A stretch of 64,000 bases of DNA from the NCBI RefSeq assembly GCF_026711005.1, contig NZ_JAPPVJ010000001.1:868001-932000 (forward strand), read 5' to 3'. A program made the position numbers and the translations under genes. This document shows, piece by piece, positions 9,971 to 19,174 of the stretch. Under the pieces are notes generated by a model that saw only the letters and a program-made list of their open reading frames with translations, ran no database searches and was not told where the DNA came from. Numbering within the stretch: the stretch's first letter is position 1; every line of letters starts with the position of its first letter. The DNA comes from Sphingobacterium sp. UT-1RO-CII-1 (GTDB taxonomy: Bacteria > Bacteroidota > Bacteroidia > Sphingobacteriales > Sphingobacteriaceae).

Positions 9971-10071
9971 TTTATATAGTATATAAATGAGATACAAATT
10001 AACGACTTATTCACTAAAGTACAGAACAATATATCTAAATAAAAGTTTAATGTAAGACTTAGTTATTTTCT

Positions 10072-10079
10072 TATTTTTG
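10072..10079 (+). promoter_or_regulatory. -7 promoter box of scpA
   Basis: TATTTTTG fits TAnnTTTG exactly and ends 9 bases before the scpA ATG, implying a leader of only a few bases. Confidence 0.65.
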
Positions 10080-10088
10080 TAATAATCT

Positions 10089-10841
10089 ATGCAGACTGAA
10101 GCTTACGAAATAAAACTCGAACAATTTGAAGGTCCTTTTGACTTGTTATTGTTCTTTATAGAAAGAGATGAACTAAACATTCACGATATTCCTATTTCAA
10201 AAATAACAGACGATTTTTTGGATTATATCCAAAAAATGCAATCCTTAAACATTGAATTAGCCAGTGAATTTATATTTGTTGCTTCGACCTTAATGCGGAT
10301 TAAGGCCAAGATGCTCTTACCTAGACATAATTTAGATGAAGAAGAAAACGAAATAGATCTTAAAAAAGAACTAACACAAAAACTTATTTTATACAAGCAA
10401 TATAGGGATATCTGTGAAGATCTACGTATTTTAGAAAAAAATAGAAGTTATTTGCATACCCGGGGAAATTTAAATTATGATAATCAATTAGCACGCAATA
10501 AAGATAGAACAGAAGAACATCTTGCGTCTTTTGATCTATATAAATTGCTGCTTGTGTATGAAAAATTGATGTTTAGTTTTACACACCGTATAAAAGAAGT
10601 AACACATACTGTTGTTAAATTTCCATATACAATAGAACAACAAAAAAAGATTATATCTGAATTAATTGCTATAAATAATAAATTGGATTTCCAACAGATT
10701 GTAAAAAACTCCGAAAACAAAGTTCAATTTGTTTTTAACTTTTTAGCTATTTTGGAAATGCTTCAACAACGATTGCTCGAAATTCAAATTGGAACGGGTT
10801 ATAATAGTTTTTGGGTTGAAAAGAAAACAGATTTAAATTAA
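10089..10841 (+). CDS. scpA: Segregation and condensation protein A (kleisin)
   Basis: ScpA is the kleisin that bridges the SMC heads of the bacterial condensin. The 250-residue protein starts YEIKLEQFEGPFDLLLFFIERDELNIHDIPI, the hallmark of ScpA (split here as LEQFEGPFDLLL and DIPISKITDDFLDYI), followed by ASEFIFVASTLMRIKAKMLLPR. The C-terminal winged-helix region ends near residue 235. Neither scpB nor smc is in the window. Its end overlaps a convergent outer-membrane gene by 4 bases. Lying 11 kb from oriC, it adds to the chromosome-maintenance genes of the region. Confidence 0.95.
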   Translation: MQTEAYEIKLEQFEGPFDLLLFFIERDELNIHDIPISKITDDFLDYIQKMQSLNIELASEFIFVASTLMRIKAKMLLPRHNLDEEENEIDLKKELTQKLILYKQYRDICEDLRILEKNRSYLHTRGNLNYDNQLARNKDRTEEHLASFDLYKLLLVYEKLMFSFTHRIKEVTHTVVKFPYTIEQQKKIISELIAINNKLDFQQIVKNSENKVQFVFNFLAILEMLQQRLLEIQIGTGYNSFWVEKKTDLN

Positions 10842-11527
10842 AATATATACCCAAAAATCAAAGTAAAAGACTGATTTTTAATATTATTTTCACGCTTATT
10901 TCCCCCTCTTTCCGGTTCTAAATTTGCTAAACCTCGCTGTGTAGCAAGAGAAAAAGCATATTTGTTATGTAAAGCATAACCTAGTTTAAAAGTCAAACCA
11001 TAATCAAAAGGTTTTGCATATATATTTTCCCCATCCTCTGATGTACCTTTATTTTTCTTGAAAGATACATTTCCCCTATCAACTACTATTCCATTCCCGA
11101 GCAATACTGTATCTGAAGTTTTCCATCGCCCACTAAGCCCCATACCTAGATATGGACCGACACCGATTTGTATCGAACTCGAATGAACAGGTATGGAATA
11201 AACTAAATCTACAGGAAGAAACAAATAAGACACTTGTGCTCTAAAGTTCTCGCCCCAACCTATTTTTGATTTACCGTTTTCTTTAAATCCGCGTTCACTA
11301 TAAATAATACCAGATTCTAAGCTTATTTGCTTCCATAAAGGCAAACGAATACCAACGCCTAAATGTATTCCCGCTACAAACTCAGAATCAATAGCTTTAC
11401 CTAGTTCATCCTTCACCCTAATATTTGAATAATTAAAACCAACTTCTCCTTTCCAGAAAACTTGAGAAAAAGCACTTTTAAATGTGAAAAATAAAAAAAA
11501 TAAAGTTAATGTACTTAGATTTTTCAT
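10838..11527 (-). CDS. Outer-membrane beta-barrel protein, unknown role
   Basis: The product (229 residues from the ATG at 11527) has a cleavable signal peptide (MKNLSTLTLFFLFF to SAFSQ). It then shows alternating hydrophobic strands typical of the porin-like OMP_b-brl_2 type, ending FTLIFGYIF with a terminal Phe, the usual C-terminal signal for barrel assembly. An ATG 30 bases upstream would put a charged stretch before the signal peptide, so it is not preferred. It is convergent with scpA, overlapping by 4 bases. No specific function can be assigned. Confidence 0.75.
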   Translation of the reverse strand: MKNLSTLTLFFLFFTFKSAFSQVFWKGEVGFNYSNIRVKDELGKAIDSEFVAGIHLGVGIRLPLWKQISLESGIIYSERGFKENGKSKIGWGENFRAQVSYLFLPVDLVYSIPVHSSSIQIGVGPYLGMGLSGRWKTSDTVLLGNGIVVDRGNVSFKKNKGTSEDGENIYAKPFDYGLTFKLGYALHNKYAFSLATQRGLANLEPERGGNKRENNIKNQSFTLIFGYIF

Positions 11528-11561
11528 ATGATTTTGTAGTCGATCTTTTTTTATCATATAG

Positions 11562-11601
11562 AATTCTCATCCATATTTTACTTTTAAGAAACATGAGAAT
11601 T
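11562..11601. repeat. Short inverted repeat upstream of the barrel gene
   Basis: AATTCTCAT (11562-11570) and ATGAGAATT (11593-11601) are perfect inverted repeats around a 22-base spacer, about 35 bases upstream of the preferred start. The arms share the CATGAG core with the larger inverted repeat at dxs. Confidence 0.45.
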
Positions 11602-11682
11602 TCACAAATTAATAGCTGGTCAACATAATTATTAGCATAAAGGTACCTAATTTCGTTCTATTTTTTACAATAGACTAAATTC

Positions 11683-12399
11683 CTACTTAAAATTTGTTTG
11701 TTTCTTTAATTTATGAAGACTTTTTAACAAAAAGTCATAATGATCTTCCTTCTTTATATGAGCAAGTTCTTTTGCCGCAAAAAGTCCAGCCATTAGAGCT
11801 TTACTATCAAAATTCATAAAACGTTTATATATAGTATTAAGATCTATATCTTCCAAATAACCATCAACTAAACCAACTTCAATAGCTTTATCCACTGAAA
11901 AATAATCTGTTTCTAAGCAAAGCTGAATCATTTGTTTTTTAGGCATAATATTTAGTAAACTCGCCATTACTTGAAAAGGAAAAATACCTATTTCTAGTTC
12001 AGGAAGCCTAAAGCGAACATTTTTGCTACTAAAAACATATGTGCAATTTGCAATCAATAAAAAACCTCCTGCTATAACATCTCCTTCTAACAAAGCAATA
12101 GATGGTTTTTGAAGTTTTTCCATCACTTTACCTAACGAAATATTTTCTTGTTTAATAGCCGGATTAAAAGTATCTAAACTATGGTTTTTAAAAACATTTA
12201 AATCCATTCCCGCACAAAAAACAGGTCCTTCAGCTTTAAAAACAATCAGCTTTACCGACTCGTTAGCATTAGCAATTGATACAGCATGAGCTATTTCATT
12301 GACCATGGTAGGTGTAAAAGCATTTCTTTTTTCCGGTCTATTCAAGATGATCGTGAAAATAGCATTTTCAACACTTGTTTTTATAAAATTATACATCAT
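11683..12399 (-). CDS. liuC: Enoyl-CoA hydratase/isomerase, probable methylglutaconyl-CoA hydratase
   Basis: This 238-residue crotonase-fold protein has the two oxyanion-hole stretches (FKAEGPVFCAGMDL and GDVIAGGFLLIANC) and the RLPELEIGIFPF motif with a candidate catalytic Glu. The family alone does not fix the substrate. The setting does: its start overlaps the HMG-CoA lyase gene by 11 bases, which follows an acyl-CoA dehydrogenase, so hydration of 3-methylglutaconyl-CoA in leucine breakdown is the likely job. Two adjacent ATG codons occur at the start. Confidence 0.8.
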   Translation of the reverse strand: MMYNFIKTSVENAIFTIILNRPEKRNAFTPTMVNEIAHAVSIANANESVKLIVFKAEGPVFCAGMDLNVFKNHSLDTFNPAIKQENISLGKVMEKLQKPSIALLEGDVIAGGFLLIANCTYVFSSKNVRFRLPELEIGIFPFQVMASLLNIMPKKQMIQLCLETDYFSVDKAIEVGLVDGYLEDIDLNTIYKRFMNFDSKALMAGLFAAKELAHIKKEDHYDFLLKSLHKLKKQTNFK

Positions 12400-13249
12400 T
12401 ACTAATCAATTTCTGAAAGGATTTCAATAAATCAGGTACTATAGACAATTCTTCTGGCTGTTTATACCTCTCCAACAATAATTCAGTAGGAATATTACCC
12501 ACTAGATCATCCTTAGCAAAAGGACATCCTCCGTATCCCATAAGGGCTCCCTCAAATATTCGACAACCTGACATATAAGCCGCCTCTATTTTATTAGCTG
12601 CATTATCTATTCTACTGTGTAAATGTATACTTAATTCGATAGTTGGAAAGCTTTTTTTAACACTATTAAAGACAAGCTCTATTTGTTTTACAGTTGCCTC
12701 TGAAGTCGTATCTGCAAGAGAAAATTTAGATACACCTTCACCAATTAATTTTTCAATCCATGATGTTACCATATCGGGATGCCAATCATCGCCGTAAGGA
12801 TTACCAAATGCCATAGAAATATAAATCATTAACTTAGTATGTGTTTTTCCTGATAAAATATCTTGACAATTACGAACTGTTTCAAATGCACCATCAATAC
12901 TTCTATTTGTATTACGTTTCTGAAAAGTATCTGATATAGAAAAAGGATAACCCAAATAATCTATTTTAGCGTACTTACTTCCTATTTCAACTCCTTTTTC
13001 GTTTGCAATAATGGCAATTAATTCAGTATTTCTCTTATCAATTATACTTTCTAATACTTCTTCTGTATCCCTCAATTGGGGAACGACCTTAGGCGACACA
13101 AAACTTCCAAAATCAACATAATCAAATAAATCACTATTTATTAAATTATTAATATGTTCTATCTTTTTATAAGTAGGAATAAAGGTATGTATTCCTTGAA
13201 TCGCATCCCTTGGACAATCAACTAATCTTATTTTTTCTTTGTTATGCAT
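12389..13249 (-). CDS. liuE: Hydroxymethylglutaryl-CoA lyase
   Basis: This enzyme cleaves HMG-CoA to acetoacetate and acetyl-CoA, the last step of leucine catabolism. The 286-residue TIM-barrel protein has LVDCPRDAIQG at the N-terminus (family form: E-x-x-P-R-D-G-x-Q), FVSPKVVPQL, LSIHLHSR with metal-binding His residues, and the HMG-CoA lyase signature GALMGYGGCPFAKDDLVGN with its catalytic Cys. The gene overlaps its upstream neighbour by 8 bases and its downstream neighbour by 11, so the three are translationally linked. Confidence 0.92.
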   Translation of the reverse strand: MHNKEKIRLVDCPRDAIQGIHTFIPTYKKIEHINNLINSDLFDYVDFGSFVSPKVVPQLRDTEEVLESIIDKRNTELIAIIANEKGVEIGSKYAKIDYLGYPFSISDTFQKRNTNRSIDGAFETVRNCQDILSGKTHTKLMIYISMAFGNPYGDDWHPDMVTSWIEKLIGEGVSKFSLADTTSEATVKQIELVFNSVKKSFPTIELSIHLHSRIDNAANKIEAAYMSGCRIFEGALMGYGGCPFAKDDLVGNIPTELLLERYKQPEELSIVPDLLKSFQKLISNDV

Positions 13250-14390
13250 CTTTCTGTATTTCTCTAGCTATAACCATTTTCTGTATAGCACTAGTCCCCT
13301 CACCTATAGTGCATAGTTTAGCATCTCTAAAGAATTTTTCTGCTGGAAAATCTTTTGTAAAACCATAACCTCCATGTATTTGTACACTTTCATTAGCAAC
13401 TTCAACTGCTACCTCAGAAGCATATAATTTTGCCATTGCCCCTTCTTTGGTTACTTTTTTATTATGATCTTTTAATTCTCCTGCGCGTCTAATTAATAAT
13501 TCAGAAGCATCAATTTTAGTAGCTAAATCTGCTAGTTTAAAACCCACATCCTGAAAATTAAATATTTTTTCTTCAAACTGTTCTCTTTCGTTAGCATAGC
13601 GTAATGCACAATTATAAGCCCCTCTTGCTATACCTAAGGATAAAGCTGCAATAGATATACGTCCTCCGTCTAATAGCTTTAACGCTTGTATAAATCCTTC
13701 TCCTTCAACACCTATTACCTGATCTTTATGTACTCTACAATTATCAAAAAATAAACTTGCAGTTTCGGATGCTCGCATACCCAATTTATTAATTTTTTCC
13801 CCTGCAGTAAATCCTGGTGTATCCTTTTCTATTATAAATGCAGTTACAGCCCTTTTATCTCCTTTCTTTCCTGTTCTAACCATAACAACTGCAACATCAC
13901 CGCTTATTGCATGTGTAATAAAAGTTTTAGAACCATTAATAATATAGTAGTCTCCATCTCTTACAGCTGTAGTAGCAAGCCCTCCAGCATCTGATCCTGA
14001 TCCTGTCTCTGTAAGTCCCCAAGCACCTATCCATTCCGCCGTAGCTAATTTTGGCAAGTACTTTTTTTTCTGTTCCTCATTAGCAAATGATAAAATATGA
14101 TTTGTACACAATGAATTATGTGCAGCTACTGATAAACCAATAGAACCACATACTTGAGAAATTTCATCTAAAATTGTAATATACTCTTGATAACTAAGTC
14201 CTGCACCATTATATTGTTCTGGTACAATAATCCCCATAAAACCATATTCTCCCATTTTTTTAAATAATTCTACAGGAAAATATTGCCTTTCGTCCCAGTC
14301 CATTAAATAAGGTTTTATAAATTCTTGGGCAAATTGTTTAGCACTTTCACGTACCAAAGCTAATTGTTCATTTTGATGTGTTTGTAACAT
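13242..14390 (-). CDS. Acyl-CoA dehydrogenase of the leucine block
   Basis: This 382-residue FAD enzyme heads the minus-strand operon. The FAD/substrate motif WGLTETGSGSDAGG and the C-terminal RDAKLCTIGEGTS are clear. By position isovaleryl-CoA dehydrogenase (LiuA) is expected. However, the active-site Glu (E364) is at the SCAD/2-methylbutyryl-type position, whereas human isovaleryl-CoA dehydrogenase has Gly-Ala there and its catalytic Glu in the helix that here reads LLDGGRISIA. The true substrate may be isovaleryl-, 2-methylbutyryl- or butyryl-CoA. It is divergent from the carboxylase beta gene, 116-122 bases apart depending on that gene's start. Confidence 0.88.
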   Translation of the reverse strand: MLQTHQNEQLALVRESAKQFAQEFIKPYLMDWDERQYFPVELFKKMGEYGFMGIIVPEQYNGAGLSYQEYITILDEISQVCGSIGLSVAAHNSLCTNHILSFANEEQKKKYLPKLATAEWIGAWGLTETGSGSDAGGLATTAVRDGDYYIINGSKTFITHAISGDVAVVMVRTGKKGDKRAVTAFIIEKDTPGFTAGEKINKLGMRASETASLFFDNCRVHKDQVIGVEGEGFIQALKLLDGGRISIAALSLGIARGAYNCALRYANEREQFEEKIFNFQDVGFKLADLATKIDASELLIRRAGELKDHNKKVTKEGAMAKLYASEVAVEVANESVQIHGGYGFTKDFPAEKFFRDAKLCTIGEGTSAIQKMVIAREIQKDA

Positions 14391-14512
14391 ATTATTTTGT
14401 AAGTTTACAATGGATTTGTGAAAAATATAAAAAACAATTCATATATTAAAATATTATCAATTTACATTTCGATAACCATTTATAAATTACAAAGTTTTTA
14501 AATAAAGTGAAA

Positions 14513-16120
14513 ATGCAAGAATTGCTGACTCAACTTAAGTCAAAAACAGAAAAACTCTATCTAGGAGGTGGAATTGAAAAACTAGATAAACAAAAAGATA
14601 AAGGTAAACTAACTGCATGGGAACGCATACAGTATCTTTTAGATCCAAACACAACATATTTTGAAATTGGTAAATTTGCTGGAGATGGTCTATATGAAGA
14701 GCACGGTGGATGTCCAAATGCTGGCGTAGTTATAGTATTAGGTTATATACAAACTAGATTATGTATAATAGTTTCTAATGACGCTACAGTAAAAGCTGGC
14801 GCATGGTTTCCTATCTCTGCTAAAAAAAATATAAGAGCTCAGGAGATAGCCATGGAAAACAATATTCCGATAATTTATTTAGTAGATTCGGCCGGTGTTT
14901 ATCTTCCAATGCAAGATGAGATTTTTCCCGACAAAGAACATTTTGGACGAGTATTTAGAAATAATGCTAAAATATCAGCTATGGGTATTCCTCAAATATC
15001 AGCTATTATGGGATCATGTGTAGCTGGAGGAGCATATTTACCTATTATGTCTGATTATGCTTTAATTGTCGAAAAAACTGGTTCTGTATTTTTAGCTGGT
15101 TCTTACCTTGTTAAATCTTCTGTAGGTGAAATTGTAGATAATGAAACGTTAGGCGGTGCTGTTACGCACAGTGAAATATCAGGGGTTACGGATAATAAAT
15201 ACCCGGATGATGAAAGTTGTTTAGACGCTATACGTAATATTATAGATAAATTTGGTAAAACAAAACAAAATCTTTTCTCCAGAAAAATTCCTACCCTACC
15301 CGAATACGATCCTACCTTTATATATAACTACCTTCCTCAAGATCGCCTCAAGCCTTATAATATGCTTGAAATCATTAAGGCTATAGTCGATAAGGGATCC
15401 ATTGAAGAATATAAAAAAGATTACGGAAAAACAATTATTTGTGCGCTGGCACGAGTAGACGGCTGGGCTGTAGGTATAGTGGCCAATCAACGAGAAATTG
15501 TAAAAGCTAAAAAACCAGGAAATATTACAGAAATGCAAATGGGAGGTGTCATATATTCAGATTCAGCCGATAAAGCTGCTCGATTTATTATGAATTGCAA
15601 TCAACAAAAAATACCTTTAGTTTTTTTACAAGATGTTACAGGTTTCATGGTAGGCTCCAGATCAGAGCATGGTGGAATAATAAAAGACGGTGCTAAAATG
15701 GTTAACGCTATGGCTAATTCTGTAGTACCTAAATTTACATTTATAATAGGAAATAGCTACGGAGCAGGAAATTATGCAATGTGTGGAAAAGCCTACGACC
15801 CCAGATTAATATATGCGTGGCCTACAGCACAAATAGCTGTGATGAGTGGTGCATCTGCAGGTAAAACTTTATTACAAATCCAGGAAGGAGCTCTAAAAAC
15901 AAAAAATATTAACTTATCAGACGAAGAAAAGCAAAATCTACTAGATAAAATAGAACAACAATATAATGAACAATTAAGCCCTTATTATGCAGCCGGTCGC
16001 TTATGGGTAGATGGGGTAATTGATCCTGCTGAAACCAGGAAAATAATAAGTATGGGGATAGAAGCAGCAAATCATAATGAAAGCATTCCTAAATACAATG
16101 TAGGTGTAATACAGGTTTAA
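14513..16120 (+). CDS. liuB: Methylcrotonyl-CoA carboxylase beta (carboxyltransferase) subunit
   Basis: This subunit moves the carboxyl group from biotin to 3-methylcrotonyl-CoA. The 535-residue protein has the features that set MCC apart from propionyl-CoA carboxylase: DSAGVYLPMQDEIFPDKEHFG, MGSCVAGGAYLPIMSD, FLAGSYLVKSSVGE, and FLQDVTGFMVG followed by GNSYGAGNYAMCG. A GTG two codons earlier (14507) is possible. The biotin-carrying alpha subunit (liuD) is not in the window, so it must be encoded elsewhere. Lysine codons here are almost all AAA, unlike genes to the right of oriC. Confidence 0.9.
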   Translation: MQELLTQLKSKTEKLYLGGGIEKLDKQKDKGKLTAWERIQYLLDPNTTYFEIGKFAGDGLYEEHGGCPNAGVVIVLGYIQTRLCIIVSNDATVKAGAWFPISAKKNIRAQEIAMENNIPIIYLVDSAGVYLPMQDEIFPDKEHFGRVFRNNAKISAMGIPQISAIMGSCVAGGAYLPIMSDYALIVEKTGSVFLAGSYLVKSSVGEIVDNETLGGAVTHSEISGVTDNKYPDDESCLDAIRNIIDKFGKTKQNLFSRKIPTLPEYDPTFIYNYLPQDRLKPYNMLEIIKAIVDKGSIEEYKKDYGKTIICALARVDGWAVGIVANQREIVKAKKPGNITEMQMGGVIYSDSADKAARFIMNCNQQKIPLVFLQDVTGFMVGSRSEHGGIIKDGAKMVNAMANSVVPKFTFIIGNSYGAGNYAMCGKAYDPRLIYAWPTAQIAVMSGASAGKTLLQIQEGALKTKNINLSDEEKQNLLDKIEQQYNEQLSPYYAAGRLWVDGVIDPAETRKIISMGIEAANHNESIPKYNVGVIQV

Positions 16121-16136
16121 CTAACTTATTAATAAT

Positions 16137-16171
16137 AACGTATATAATCTATTAAATAGATTATATACGTT
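16137..16171. terminator. Palindromic bidirectional terminator
   Basis: A perfect 17-bp inverted repeat (16137-16153 and 16155-16171, centred on one base) separates convergent liuB and a barrel gene. Its right arm contains the stop codon and last codons of the barrel gene. Confidence 0.8.
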
Positions 16172-16931
16172 TTCCTATTATGAACCCATAACCAACCGAT
16201 AAGCTAAAGTCACGTCCTAAACTAGAACTTTTATACATTCGATCGTCTATTAAAACATCATCAACAAATGTAGAATACTGGCCGTACGATTTATTCAATG
16301 GCTGTCTAAATCCTGTATTTAATGATACAAAACTCTTCTTTGTGAAAAAATAATTAGCTGTTAATCCAACATTCACTACAGCAGACCCTGACTTCTGTTC
16401 ATATACATTTCTTATAGTAGAACCATCTTCTAATTTATTTTGTTTATCTGATTCCAAATCTTGTATAAAAAATCCATATCCAAATCCTATTCTAGGATGT
16501 ATATCCCATTTATTTTTTTCTATCCTATAAACTGCCCCAAGATCTATTATTGTAGCCGGTAAATAACCGCCAAAAAATAACTTAGAAATGAATTCGCCAA
16601 CCTCATTTTCAAAAGAAGCATTATAATAAGGTGATTTTTCTTCTTTTATAAAATCCATTTTCAAACCTGCATACCAACCTATTTTTTTTGAAAATAAATG
16701 TGTGATTCGTAAAGCTCCCGAATAAGCTAAATCCTGTCTACCACCTAAAAGATAACGATCTGTACGAGATCCTTTATTCGATAAATCAGCACTAATGCCT
16801 ATAGGTATAAATTCTACCTTAACATAATTTTTATGTTGTAAACTATTATCCTGTGCCTGAGCTTTATTAAAACAATAAATTATAAATGAGCAAAATAAAC
16901 AAAAATAAAAGGGTGATATAGGTTTTTTCAT
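16161..16931 (-). CDS. Outer-membrane beta-barrel protein, unknown role
   Basis: This 256-residue protein has a signal peptide (MKKPISPFYFCLFCSF to KAQAQ), then amphipathic strands with many aromatic residues (RIGFGYGFFI, VGLTANYFFTKKSFVSLNTG), consistent with an 8-12-strand outer-membrane barrel of the porin-like family. I cannot name a function. It lies between liuB and the acetoacetyl-CoA synthetase gene. Its 3' end is built into the palindromic terminator shared with liuB. Confidence 0.7.
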   Translation of the reverse strand: MKKPISPFYFCLFCSFIIYCFNKAQAQDNSLQHKNYVKVEFIPIGISADLSNKGSRTDRYLLGGRQDLAYSGALRITHLFSKKIGWYAGLKMDFIKEEKSPYYNASFENEVGEFISKLFFGGYLPATIIDLGAVYRIEKNKWDIHPRIGFGYGFFIQDLESDKQNKLEDGSTIRNVYEQKSGSAVVNVGLTANYFFTKKSFVSLNTGFRQPLNKSYGQYSTFVDDVLIDDRMYKSSSLGRDFSLSVGYGFIIGKRI

Positions 16932-17002
16932 GGTTTTTAAAATTTAAAAATAGTTTATTTTATACGATAGTATAATGATAATTGCTACAAAAACTTATTA
17001 TT

Positions 17003-18922
17003 TTATATAATATATTGATTTTTTATATTTAAATATTCTTGTAAACATTCTGGATTTCGCATAATATCTTTTGATATAGACTCTTCACTAGAATGACCCA
17101 TAAATATCTTTTTAATAGGTATTTCTAATTTTTTTCCACTTAATGTATACGGAATTTCTGCTACTTGAAAAATATAATCAGGTACATGTCTCGGACTATA
17201 GTAATTACGAAGAACTTTTTTTATTCGATCTTCCATTTCCCTATTTATAGAAAATTCATTTTTAAACTGAATGAATAAGAACATATAAGAAACTCCTTTT
17301 TTATCTTCTATAGAAATAACCAAACTATCTTGAACAATTGATAAACTTTCTACAGCATTATAAATTTCCGCTGTACCAATCCTTACTCCTCCTCTATTCA
17401 AAGTAGCATCAGATCTACCAAACATTTCAATACCTTTATTAGATATACTAATCCAATCACCGTGACTCCATACACCTGGTCGAACATTACTAAAATAACT
17501 CTCTTTGTAAGCTTTATTATCTTCATCATTCCAAAAGTGTATAGGCATAGAAGGCATAGGTTGCTTTATAATTAGTTCACCAACCTGATTATATACTTCC
17601 CTATTCTTATCATCTAGCGCGACGATATCAGCTCCTAATGTCCGACACTGAATTTTTCCAGCATATACGGGTAAAAAAGAGCAACCCGATAAAAAAGCAC
17701 TACATACATCTGTACCCCCGCTTAAAGAAATAATATGAACCTCAGGAAACTTTTCTTGTAAATTCTTAAAAGTAACACTTGGTAAAGGAGAACCTGTTGA
17801 ACCAATTACCCGAGGTGAATAATTTTCTATACTTAAATCATGTATTGCAGAAAAATAAGATGCACCAGCGCCAAGGTGATCCACATGAGATCTCTTCACA
17901 AAATTCCAAAAACTATGGTGATTATTATGGTGTATAGCTCCATTAAAAAGACATAAAGTCGCTCCACATAACAAACTCGACAAAGCATAATTCCACATCA
18001 TCCAACCGGTTGTACTATACCAGAGATAATTATCACCAGAAATTACATTTTGATGCAAAACTAGTGCTTTGTAATGTTCTAATAAATTTCCGCCGGTACT
18101 ATGTGTAATAGCTTTAGGTTTTCCTGTTGTACCAGAAGAATACAATATCCATATGGGATGATCAAAAGCCACACGCTCAAAAAGTATAGATTTTTCTTTA
18201 TATTTTTCTAAAATATTGTTCCATTCCGAACTATATACTTCTACATAAGCTTCAAAAGATGTAATATATTCCTTTAAATGATTCAAAGTAGAAACTTTAG
18301 AAAATTTTTTACCATTGTATTGATAAGTAGTTTCAATAAATAGCAATTTAGGTTTTATCTGTTCAAAACGTTCCGTAATACTAACATCTCCAAAATCTGG
18401 AGAGCAACAAGACCATATAGCTCCGATCGAATTAACAGCTAAAAAAATAGCGATAGTATCAGCTGTATTATTTAAAACTCCAACTACCCTATCCCCTTTA
18501 GTAACTCCCTTATCTTTTAGATATTGCTGTAATTTAGATACTTTTTCTTTAAGCTGTGACCAAGTAATTTCTGCATATGTATTTTTTTCATCAGCAAATT
18601 TAAGAGCTATATTTTCATTCAATTTATTTCTAAAAATATGTTCGCTATAACTTAAATAAACTCCTTCAAACCACTTCGTATCTATAAAATCAGAAGCATT
18701 TATATCATATTTTAATACTTCTTCTAATTTACCGGAATAATCGATTTTAAAATATTCAAAAATACTTTTCCAAAAACTACTCAAATTATGAATAGACCAC
18801 TCATATAAAGCATTATAATCTAAAAAAGTACGTCTATAATTATATTCTACAAACTGTTGATAATCATAAAGTGGTGATTCTTTAATATAATCATCTGAAG
18901 GAGTCCAAATAGGTTTTACCAT
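17003..18922 (-). CDS. aacS: Acetoacetyl-CoA synthetase
   Basis: This 639-residue ANL-superfamily ligase activates acetoacetate to acetoacetyl-CoA using ATP. Evidence is the AMP-binding core ILYSSGTTGKPKAITHS, the A8 region SDATLNRGGVRIGTAEIY, the catalytic-Lys end PYTLSGKKLEIPIKK, and an N-terminal ACAS-like extension (SSFWKSIFEYFKIDYSG) typical of acetoacetate-CoA ligases. It fits the neighbouring HMG-CoA lyase, whose product is acetoacetate, so the two would carry leucine carbon into acetyl-CoA. No thiolase or ketoacid CoA-transferase is in the window. Confidence 0.92.
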   Translation of the reverse strand: MVKPIWTPSDDYIKESPLYDYQQFVEYNYRRTFLDYNALYEWSIHNLSSFWKSIFEYFKIDYSGKLEEVLKYDINASDFIDTKWFEGVYLSYSEHIFRNKLNENIALKFADEKNTYAEITWSQLKEKVSKLQQYLKDKGVTKGDRVVGVLNNTADTIAIFLAVNSIGAIWSCCSPDFGDVSITERFEQIKPKLLFIETTYQYNGKKFSKVSTLNHLKEYITSFEAYVEVYSSEWNNILEKYKEKSILFERVAFDHPIWILYSSGTTGKPKAITHSTGGNLLEHYKALVLHQNVISGDNYLWYSTTGWMMWNYALSSLLCGATLCLFNGAIHHNNHHSFWNFVKRSHVDHLGAGASYFSAIHDLSIENYSPRVIGSTGSPLPSVTFKNLQEKFPEVHIISLSGGTDVCSAFLSGCSFLPVYAGKIQCRTLGADIVALDDKNREVYNQVGELIIKQPMPSMPIHFWNDEDNKAYKESYFSNVRPGVWSHGDWISISNKGIEMFGRSDATLNRGGVRIGTAEIYNAVESLSIVQDSLVISIEDKKGVSYMFLFIQFKNEFSINREMEDRIKKVLRNYYSPRHVPDYIFQVAEIPYTLSGKKLEIPIKKIFMGHSSEESISKDIMRNPECLQEYLNIKNQYII

Positions 18923-19109
18923 AATATAAACAAAAGGTTATCTAAAAAGCAAGATAACAAAAATCAAAGCTTCTTCTAAATTTAGCTTAACAAAACCCTT
19001 TGTCTATTACTATATTTACATACTGAGTTTAATTTGGATTTCTAGAGTGTTTATAATGTCTTATCTCTATTATAAGATAATTTAGTGTAAAGATAATTCA
19101 AAATTAATA

Positions 19110-19155
19110 TTCTAAAAAAAGCCATTTTATTTTTAATAGATGGCTTTTTTTAGAA
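19110..19155 (-). terminator. Intrinsic terminator of the nadA-thiL unit
   Basis: A perfect 16-bp stem (19110-19125 and 19140-19155) with a 14-base loop lies just past the thiL stop. The stem's A-run becomes the T-run on the minus strand. The rest of the gap up to 18923 shows nothing I can support. Confidence 0.85.
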
Positions 19156-19174
19156 TTTTTTTTTTTATTCGTTC

